Positions 5,472 to 10,950 of a stretch of DNA of 10,950 nucleotides are shown here, one piece after another. A program made the position numbers and the translations under genes. Under the pieces are notes generated by a model that saw only the letters and a program-made list of their open reading frames with translations, was not told the DNA's origin and searched no databases. Every line of letters starts with the position of its first letter. Positions within the stretch are counted from its first letter, which is position 1. The stretch covers positions 1 through 10,950 of the forward strand of contig CAIXAQ010000213.1 in NCBI GenBank assembly GCA_903917425.1, given 5' to 3'. The DNA is from an uncultured Bacteroidales bacterium (GTDB lineage Bacteria; Bacteroidota; Bacteroidia; Bacteroidales; UBA4417).

Positions 5472-6812
5472 TTACTTCGTTTTTGTGTTAGGGGAAGGAG
5501 TTTTCCCGGTTTTTACCACGGTTGCAGCACCCTTTGCAGCAGGTTTTTTTAATGCAGTCAAAGGTTTCTTTTCAACGTTCAGCGTAGCTTTGACAGTTTC
5601 TTTCCTGGCAATGCCTGCTGTTTCGGCAGCATATTCTTTTACCCTGATTTCGAAATCGGCAAGCACATTCATATAATTGAGAAACGCTTCGTAAGGGGTG
5701 CCATAAGGAGTAAAGTACTGATGAACATCTCCATCGCTGAACCATTTGGTACACATGTAGTAAAAATGGTCGCTCGACTGCAGGTAATTCCAGTCGCGGT
5801 GAAGGTCAGCATCCGTGCAGGTAGCCATCGTTTCCGAAAGCTTATAAAGGTTCGAAAATGCCTCATCCTGAAGATCATTTCCAAGCCAGGCCGTGAGATC
5901 GCGTTCTTCATCAGCCCATGAAATGGCATAGGGGCAATCAATTCCGGCAACGGGTTGCAAATCTTCGGCAACTTCGCTTGGCGTGCGGAATGTCCATTTA
6001 TTCGATTTGATGAGTTGTTCGGGAAATGCCCTCAGGAAACCGAAAATTCCGGACTCAGCCTTTTGGTGTTCTCCAATGGTTTCGTAATCCATAAAAATAT
6101 TCACCAGTTCCTGGCTTGGGTCTACATTGTTGAGCCACGAAACATATTTGTCGGCAGTTAAAGGCCATTCGCTCCAATCCTGCTGCGAAAACCTGAACGC
6201 AATATCATCACTAAGCTGGTAATTACGCAGCAGAAGTTTAAGGCGTTGATGGGGTGCACTGCAGTACAGAAAATTAGGACTCTTCCATCCTAATAATTGC
6301 TTAGCTCCTTCAGTCAGCATAGTCCGGTAGCCCATTGAGAGCACCTGTCCTGCAATATTATTTGAATACACAAGTTCAGTATTCCTGAAGGCGGTTGGGG
6401 TTACTCCAAACAGTTCTTTTATTGCCGCAGCATGCTCCTCGACCTGCCGTTTAAATTCATCAGGATTGCTTAATGCCACGAGTGAATGCGAATACGTTTC
6501 GGCAAGAAATTCCACGTTTCCGGTTTTGGCCAGGCGTTTAAAACTCTCGATCACCTCGGGTGAGTATTTTTTAAACTGTTCGATTGCGATTCCGCTGATA
6601 CTAAAAGTCACTTTAAATGCCGAGCCATACTCATTAATCAGGGCCAGCAGAACTTCGTTTGCCGGAAGGTAGCAGTCAGTTGCTATACGCCTGGTTATGC
6701 GCTTATTCTGATAATCGTCGTAATAATAATGGTCGGCGCCAATATCGAAGAACCTATATGTACGAAGGCGGAATGGCTGGTGAACCTGGAAATAAAGACA
6801 AATTGACCTCAT
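5472..6812 (-). CDS. GH57 family alpha-glucan-active enzyme (alpha-amylase / 4-alpha-glucanotransferase type)
   Basis: Cytoplasmic retaining glycoside hydrolase family 57 protein of 446 residues; no signal peptide is seen. The conserved family regions appear in order: HQP at 11-13, GNVEF at 98-102, FRNTELVYS at 142-150 with Glu146 as expected nucleophile, FMDYETIGEH at 240-249 with Asp242 as expected acid/base, and SWADEERDLTAWLGN at 298-312. From about residue 403 the protein turns into a Lys/Ala/Thr/Pro-rich tail ending in NTKTK, outside the catalytic fold. Family members include alpha-amylases, 4-alpha-glucanotransferases and branching enzymes, and the sequence alone does not decide. The protein is shorter than typical GH57 branching enzymes. 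The stand-alone debranching enzyme in the same operon needs a partner transferase, which makes 4-alpha-glucanotransferase or amylase action plausible. It begins 45 bp after the GT4 gene stop and no promoter box is visible between them. Confidence 0.85.
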   Translation of the reverse strand: MRSICLYFQVHQPFRLRTYRFFDIGADHYYYDDYQNKRITRRIATDCYLPANEVLLALINEYGSAFKVTFSISGIAIEQFKKYSPEVIESFKRLAKTGNVEFLAETYSHSLVALSNPDEFKRQVEEHAAAIKELFGVTPTAFRNTELVYSNNIAGQVLSMGYRTMLTEGAKQLLGWKSPNFLYCSAPHQRLKLLLRNYQLSDDIAFRFSQQDWSEWPLTADKYVSWLNNVDPSQELVNIFMDYETIGEHQKAESGIFGFLRAFPEQLIKSNKWTFRTPSEVAEDLQPVAGIDCPYAISWADEERDLTAWLGNDLQDEAFSNLYKLSETMATCTDADLHRDWNYLQSSDHFYYMCTKWFSDGDVHQYFTPYGTPYEAFLNYMNVLADFEIRVKEYAAETAGIARKETVKATLNVEKKPLTALKKPAAKGAATVVKTGKTPSPNTKTK

Positions 6813-6857
6813 ATATCGTGGTTTTTAAAACTATGGTTAAAATAATGTATTTACTTT

Positions 6858-8138
6858 TTAAACTAGTGATTCGTAGATATCGGCAACTTTACGGGCGGCC
6901 GATTCCCATTTCAGGTTATTCACTTCCTCGGTTCCATGGGTGAGAAACATGGTATTGAGTGATTCATAATGCAACAGCCCATAAATAGCATCCGCCATCG
7001 CGTCCACATCCCAGAAATCGACTTTCATCACATGGTTAAGAACTTCTGCTACCCCCGATTGTTTCGAAATGACAACAGGAACATTTGACCTCATGGCTTC
7101 GAGAGGTGAAATCCCGAAAGGTTCTGACACCGAAGGCATTACATAAACATCACTCATGGCAAACATACGATCGACATTTTCGCCTTTCAGGAATCCGGTA
7201 AAATGAAAATGTGACGATATCTTCAGTTTTGCAACCCGTTTTATCATTTTCTCCATCAGGTCGCCGGTGCCCGCCATTACAAAACGTACATTTTTATCGC
7301 GTTCGAGTACTTTGCACGCTGCTTCGATAAAATATTCCGGGCCTTTCTGGAAGGTGATCCTACCGAGAAAAGTTACTATTTTTTCTTTGACATGTTTTTC
7401 CGCATCAAGGATTTCAGTATTTTCGGGCGGTTCAACTGCATTATGAACTGTAATAACCTTATCGGGATCAATATGATACCTGTCGATGACGATGTTCCTG
7501 GTGAGATTACTGACCGTTATTACCCGGTCAGCTTCAGCCATTCCTTTTCGTTCAATTTCATAAACATTCTCGTTGTAATTTTCGCCCGATCGATCGAATT
7601 CGGTTGCATGCATATGCACGACAAGAGGTTTACCCGATATTTTTTTTGCCGCGACTCCGGCCGAGTAGGTCAACCAGTCGTGAGCATGAATAACATCAAA
7701 TTCGCTGTTGGCGGCAATAGCAGCGCCAACCAGTGCGTAACGGGCCACTTCTTCCATCAGGTCGTGACCATATTTACCCGAAAACTGGAACCTTTCGGAA
7801 AAAACCCTTCCGGATTCCTCAATCCTGGTATTTGTATTCTCACTCACCATTTGTTCAAAGTCCTCAGGTCCCACATAGGGTATGAGGTTTGAGCCAATTT
7901 CCATATAAGTGATCTGGTTCCAATATTCGCGGAATACGGCATCATTCATCATCACTGTGACATCGCTGGCGTTAATCAGCCTGACCGCTTCCTGGCTTTC
8001 GTCGCCATAAGCTTTGGGCACAACAAACTGCACTTCTACCCCATGTTTCAATAAACCTTTGGTCAGTCCAAAACAGGCTGTACCAAGCCCCCCGGTAATA
8101 TGGGGAGGAAACTCCCATCCAAACATTAAAACTTTCAT
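6858..8138 (-). CDS. GT4 family glycosyltransferase, glycogen-synthase-like
   Basis: GT-B fold retaining glycosyltransferase of 426 residues. The N-terminal half begins MKVLMFGWEFPPHITGG with the glycine loop at 16-19 (GGLG), as in GlgA-like and GT4 enzymes, and carries HAHDW at 151-155 for the acceptor side. The C-terminal half has GRITFQKGPEY at 259-269 (Arg260 and Lys265 expected at the donor phosphates) and SEPFGISPLEAM at 338-349 with the two glutamates of the EX7E motif, Glu339 and Glu347. No membrane segment or signal peptide is seen. Placed between the debranching gene (24 bp upstream) and the GH57 gene (45 bp downstream), it most likely acts on alpha-glucan, for example as a second chain-elongating or priming enzyme or a maltose-1-phosphate synthase like GlgM. 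The donor cannot be read from sequence, and a role in another glycan is not excluded. Confidence 0.85.
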   Translation of the reverse strand: MKVLMFGWEFPPHITGGLGTACFGLTKGLLKHGVEVQFVVPKAYGDESQEAVRLINASDVTVMMNDAVFREYWNQITYMEIGSNLIPYVGPEDFEQMVSENTNTRIEESGRVFSERFQFSGKYGHDLMEEVARYALVGAAIAANSEFDVIHAHDWLTYSAGVAAKKISGKPLVVHMHATEFDRSGENYNENVYEIERKGMAEADRVITVSNLTRNIVIDRYHIDPDKVITVHNAVEPPENTEILDAEKHVKEKIVTFLGRITFQKGPEYFIEAACKVLERDKNVRFVMAGTGDLMEKMIKRVAKLKISSHFHFTGFLKGENVDRMFAMSDVYVMPSVSEPFGISPLEAMRSNVPVVISKQSGVAEVLNHVMKVDFWDVDAMADAIYGLLHYESLNTMFLTHGTEEVNNLKWESAARKVADIYESLV

Positions 8139-8162
8139 ACTTATTTATATTGTCTTTGTAAG

Positions 8163-10127
8163 TTATTTCGTCTTCGGAGTTTTCGAAGGCTTCATTGATT
8201 TAAGCATGTCGCTTACACGCAAAAGTTCCGAGACACTCCACGCCTGCGATATAGCACCTGATGGACGGTATGGAGGGTCGCCATCGTACAACTCTGAAAT
8301 GGTACCAATACCATGTTCAGTAATTACTTCTTCAAAACCATTATAAAGCTTGGTAATGTAAGCTGTTCCACCTTGTTCGTAGAGCCTCAGCCAGGCTTCA
8401 GCAAAATGACCGAATAACCAGGGAAAAACGGAACCCTGATGATAAGCCCTGTTACGTGCTGTTTGATCGCCCGTATATTCGGGAACGTAAGCAGGGTTTT
8501 TAGGTGCCAGCGTGCGTAAGCCTCTGGGTGTAAGCAATTCGGACTGAACCCTGTCGAGAATACCTTTACGTTGGTCGTCGTTGAGTGGCGAAAAAGGCAA
8601 TGAAGCGGCAAAAATCTGGTTAGGACGTACCGACTTATCACGGAAATCACCCAGTACGTAGTCGTAGAGGTAGTTTTTTTCTTTAAACCAGAAAGTATCA
8701 ACAAATGCAGCGGGAATACGATCGGCTATTGGCTGCCAATCATTTACAAAGTCTTTTTCACCTGCCTTTTCGGCCAGTTCAATGGCAAAACGAATGGCAT
8801 TGTACCAAAGTGCATTTACTTCAACTGCCAGTCCGATACGCGGTGTGACAGGTTTACCATCAACGATGGCGTCCATCCAGGTAATAGCCGAACCATTTAC
8901 ACCGGCATATAACAGTCCGTTATCCAACATGTGAATATTATATGGTGCTCCTTCGCGGAAACTGTTCAAAATCAGCTTCATGTATTCGCCATAGTTTTTC
9001 CAGACTGATTTGTCATCGCTATATTTCACATATTGCTGCAATGTCCAGAAAAACCATAAGGGAGCGTCAACGGAATTATATTCAAGTTTCAGGCCAGTTC
9101 CCGAATTAGGGAAAAGCGGACCCTTCATCTCGAGAAGGCAGGCGTCCAATATGGCTTTAAATGTTTTAAAATCACCTTGTAAAAGTGTCAGCCCTGGCAA
9201 TGAGATAAATGTGTCGCGGGCAACACGTCCAAACCAATGAAAACCGGCAATTAATTCATATTTCTTACCTTTTTTTACAATAAACTGCTGGGCGGCATTT
9301 TTCAGGCAATTTTCAAAGCTATCGCGAATAATGCGCTTTTTCAGTTCCTGGCTGAACATGCGGGCAAAAGTCCTGGGATCTTCGGCTTCGAGACTTGCCA
9401 TAAAATAGACGCTTTCCCCAACATTTATCGGTAATTCAAAATAGCCCGGCGTATATAAATCTTCCAGGGACTCATATCCACGAGCTTTCTCCCGCATGTA
9501 ATCGAAGTCGAAGTACCAATCCGGGGCATGTACATACTCATTCTCCTTTGAAAACTGAAGGTGCAAATGCGGATAGCCTAAGTACATGCGGATTTTAATA
9601 CCATTGGGAATCTCGTCGTATTTGCGTTCAACATCGTTGTTGGCTTTACTGAGCGAATGAATATTCCTGTATGCCAAAAAGGGCCTGAAACGCATTTTGG
9701 TTGGGGAATGAGCCTCAACCAGGGTGTATTTTATAATGATGCTGTCGCTGTTGCCGGCAAAAAGCATTTCCTTCGTCAACACTACCCCTCCTACCCTAAA
9801 AGTAAGTATCGGGTTCGGATCGAAATCGAAATCCGTAACATATTTGTGACCTTTCGGATTGAACTTCTCGCCTTTAAATTTGTGAATAGCAAGATTGAAT
9901 TCATGGTCGTGCTGAATGATTGATTCGTCGAGCATTGACAATAGCACATGCATTCCTCCATCGAGCTGAGGTTGAGGTGCAACCAATAATCCATGATATT
10001 TGCGGGTATTACATCCGATAATAGTGGTGGAAGCATATGAACCTGCCCTGTTGGAACGGAGCAATTCGCGGGTGAGGGAATACTCGAGATTTATCAGTTT
10101 CGATTTGTCAAATTTTATATAATCCAT
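8163..10127 (-). CDS. glycogen debranching enzyme (amylo-alpha-1,6-glucosidase type)
   Basis: Predicted cytoplasmic enzyme of 654 residues that hydrolyses alpha-1,6 branch stubs of glycogen. Residues about 12-250 form the beta-rich N-terminal GDE domain (NTRKYHGLLVAP at 40-51 is typical). About 275-640 form the (alpha/alpha)6 catalytic domain: WFGRVARDTFISLPGL at 298-313 with Asp305 in the conserved RDT, NSVDAPLWF at 351-359, TWMDA at 416-420, RPNQIFAASLP at 501-511, YHQGSVFPWL at 562-571, and ISELYDGDPPYRPSG at 610-624 with Glu612; Asp305 and Glu612 are the expected catalytic pair by family analogy. There is no GH13-like 4-alpha-glucanotransferase domain, unlike eukaryotic bifunctional debranching enzymes, so a separate transferase is expected. 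The last 12 residues are Lys/Thr/Pro-rich (KPSKTPKTK), like the GH57 tail. It is the first gene of the minus-strand series, preceded by a good -7 box at 10177-10184. The ATG at 10127 has no Shine-Dalgarno sequence. Confidence 0.92.
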   Translation of the reverse strand: MDYIKFDKSKLINLEYSLTRELLRSNRAGSYASTTIIGCNTRKYHGLLVAPQPQLDGGMHVLLSMLDESIIQHDHEFNLAIHKFKGEKFNPKGHKYVTDFDFDPNPILTFRVGGVVLTKEMLFAGNSDSIIIKYTLVEAHSPTKMRFRPFLAYRNIHSLSKANNDVERKYDEIPNGIKIRMYLGYPHLHLQFSKENEYVHAPDWYFDFDYMREKARGYESLEDLYTPGYFELPINVGESVYFMASLEAEDPRTFARMFSQELKKRIIRDSFENCLKNAAQQFIVKKGKKYELIAGFHWFGRVARDTFISLPGLTLLQGDFKTFKAILDACLLEMKGPLFPNSGTGLKLEYNSVDAPLWFFWTLQQYVKYSDDKSVWKNYGEYMKLILNSFREGAPYNIHMLDNGLLYAGVNGSAITWMDAIVDGKPVTPRIGLAVEVNALWYNAIRFAIELAEKAGEKDFVNDWQPIADRIPAAFVDTFWFKEKNYLYDYVLGDFRDKSVRPNQIFAASLPFSPLNDDQRKGILDRVQSELLTPRGLRTLAPKNPAYVPEYTGDQTARNRAYHQGSVFPWLFGHFAEAWLRLYEQGGTAYITKLYNGFEEVITEHGIGTISELYDGDPPYRPSGAISQAWSVSELLRVSDMLKSMKPSKTPKTK

Positions 10128-10176
10128 AGTATGTCAGCTATTTATCACTTATTATATTGGCTTTCAGAAAATCAGG

Positions 10177-10184
10177 CAAAGGTA
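10177..10184 (-). promoter_or_regulatory. Bacteroidetes -7 box for the glycogen operon
   Basis: Minus-strand bases read TACCTTTG, a full match to TAnnTTTG. A CTTG (10205-10208, minus), differing by one base from the -33 TTTG, lies 20 bp upstream, which is the usual spacing. Transcription would start near 10170-10172, giving a leader of about 45 bases before the debranching-enzyme ATG. It probably drives the debranching enzyme, GT4 and GH57 genes together. Confidence 0.65.
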
Positions 10185-10459
10185 GATTTTTTTTCCTTAT
10201 AAGCCAAGCCTAATTTATGAAAGCAATTTGAAGCATCCTTTAATGTCAGCTATCATAACAATATCTGCACTTCAAATCAAGCAGATTGCTTTTCGCTTTA
10301 TATTGATGAGATTCTACCATCGGGACTTTGTACATCAGAATTTGACAATATTTTACTGTAAAAATGCACATATGCAAATTTCATTAAAAGTAAAAAAAAG
10401 TTGAACTGAAATATTAATTCAGAAAAATATTCGTTAATCAGATTATACTTCTGTTAGCC

Positions 10460-10467
10460 TATCTTTA
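10460..10467 (+). promoter_or_regulatory. weak -7-like box for the lipoprotein gene
   Basis: TATCTTTA matches TAnnTTTG except at the last base and lies 22 bp before the preferred start codon at 10490. No good -33 TTTG is seen at the right distance. The palindrome at 10406-10422 upstream could be an operator, but there is no direct support. Confidence 0.35.
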
Positions 10468-10478
10468 CTGCCAAATTT

Positions 10479-10483
10479 AAGGA
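10479..10483 (+). promoter_or_regulatory. ribosome binding site AAGGA deciding the lipoprotein start
   Basis: AAGGA abuts the ATG at 10484 with no spacing but lies six bases before the in-frame ATG at 10490, the normal distance. This favours 10490 as the start. It is the only clear Shine-Dalgarno-like site in the window, where the other genes have A/T-rich leaders. Confidence 0.5.
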
Positions 10484-10489
10484 ATGCCA

Positions 10490-10950
10490 ATGACAAAGAA
10501 ACATATCGCATCAGTACTATTTTGTTTATTGATAATCAGCATTATAGCCTTTACAGCCTGTAATAAAGATGAGTTAAGCACGGATACTTCCTTCAAACTT
10601 GAATTTAGTGCAGACACCGTCCTGTTTGATACCGTTTTTACTACAATAGGTTCAAGTTATCAATCGCTGGTAATACGAAATACCAGTTCAAGCAAAATTA
10701 ATATTTCTAAAATATCGCTCGCCAGGGGAAAAGCTTCACCCTTCAGGTTGAATATTGATGGTGATGCCACCGGGCAGTACCTCGACATGGAAATTGGCGC
10801 GAACGACAGCGCTTATATTTTTGTGAAAGTTACTATAGACCCAAATAATAGTAATACCCTTTTTATAGAAACGGATTCGATAGTTTTCCAAACCAACGGC
10901 AATATTCAGGATGTAAAATTAGTAGCATGGGGGCAGGATGCGTATTTTCA
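10490..10950 (+). CDS. putative surface lipoprotein, Ig-like N-terminal region (partial, runs off the window)
   Basis: The first 153 codons are visible and the stop lies beyond the window. Residues 1-23 form a lipoprotein signal peptide: MTKKH, a hydrophobic stretch (about 6-22), and FTA-Cys24 as lipobox. Cys24 is followed by Asn-Lys-Asp-Glu, resembling the lysine-plus-acidic export signal that sends Bacteroidetes lipoproteins to the cell surface. The mature part (from about residue 35) has alternating beta-strand patterns: SADTVLFDTVFTTIGS, then LVIRNTSSSKINISKISL and SPFRLNIDG, with the strand-Asn-Thr-strand arrangement of Ig-like or ASPM/Hydin-type beta sandwiches. The pattern is familiar to me from large uncharacterised Bacteroidetes lipoproteins, but I cannot name a family or activity. 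A start at 10484 would add only Met-Pro. Divergent orientation from the glycogen genes argues against being in that operon. Confidence 0.8.
   Translation, partial: MTKKHIASVLFCLLIISIIAFTACNKDELSTDTSFKLEFSADTVLFDTVFTTIGSSYQSLVIRNTSSSKINISKISLARGKASPFRLNIDGDATGQYLDMEIGANDSAYIFVKVTIDPNNSNTLFIETDSIVFQTNGNIQDVKLVAWGQDAYF

Larger units (their letters stand above)
10128..10489. other. divergent intergenic region with two promoters
   Basis: AT-rich 362-bp region between the minus-strand glycogen genes and the plus-strand lipoprotein gene. It holds a -7 box for each direction (10177-10184 minus; weaker 10460-10467 plus), an exact 11-bp direct repeat ATGTCAGCTAT at 10131-10141 and 10243-10253, an imperfect palindrome at 10406-10422 (CTGAA...TTCAG), and a loose hairpin at 10263-10286 (ATCTGC/GCAGAT). 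I see no ORF, tRNA or conserved RNA element in it. Confidence 0.7.

Noticed and set aside
10263..10286. ATCTGC/GCAGAT hairpin as a terminator
   Set aside because: Only six pairs with a 12-base loop and no T run directly after it on either strand; neither flanking gene ends here.
10406..10422. Imperfect palindrome CTGAA...TTCAG as a defined operator
   Set aside because: Short and AT-rich with one mismatch; noted within the intergenic description but not strong enough to call a site.

Overview
The window looks like the chromosome of a member of the Bacteroidetes, probably Bacteroidales-like. Reasons: moderate-to-low GC; almost no Shine-Dalgarno sequences ahead of the genes; promoter elements of the Bacteroidetes -7 type (TAnnTTTG) ahead of two genes; a GT3-type (eukaryote-like) glycogen synthase; and a lipoprotein signal followed by Asn-Lys-Asp-Glu, which resembles the Bacteroidetes surface-lipoprotein export signal. 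No sequence search was run, so the taxon is an inference.

Layout. Bases 1-72 hold nothing I can assign. A hairpin terminator at 73-103 closes a minus-strand series of five genes that runs from about 10184 down to 132. In order of transcription these are: a stand-alone amylo-alpha-1,6-glucosidase-type glycogen debranching enzyme (8163-10127), a GT4 glycosyltransferase (6858-8138), a GH57 alpha-glucan hydrolase or transferase (5472-6812), a 1413-residue fusion of a GT3 glycogen synthase with a GT35 alpha-glucan phosphorylase (1054-5295), and fabG (132-878). The first three genes are tightly spaced (24 and 45 bp). A 176-bp gap with a -7-like box and a nested palindrome precedes the fusion. A 175-bp gap made almost wholly of three short tandem-repeat arrays precedes fabG. 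A 362-bp divergent intergenic region (10128-10489) then leads to a plus-strand lipoprotein gene cut off by the window end.

How the genes work together (inference from families). The four sugar genes form an alpha-glucan (glycogen) turnover module: chain elongation by the GT3 domain and possibly the GT4 protein, rearrangement or hydrolysis of alpha-1,4 chains by GH57, removal of alpha-1,6 branch stubs by the debranching enzyme, and phosphorolysis to glucose-1-phosphate by the GT35 domain. No glgC (ADP-glucose pyrophosphorylase) or glgB (GH13 branching enzyme) is present here. FabG belongs to fatty-acid synthesis and probably has no functional link.

The most noteworthy items are the synthase-phosphorylase fusion, the three abutting tandem arrays with a G-quadruplex-type motif just upstream of fabG, the promoter-plus-palindrome ahead of the fusion gene, and the matching Lys/Thr/Pro-rich C-terminal tails on two of the glycogen enzymes. 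I found no CRISPR array, transposase, phage gene, tRNA or rRNA.
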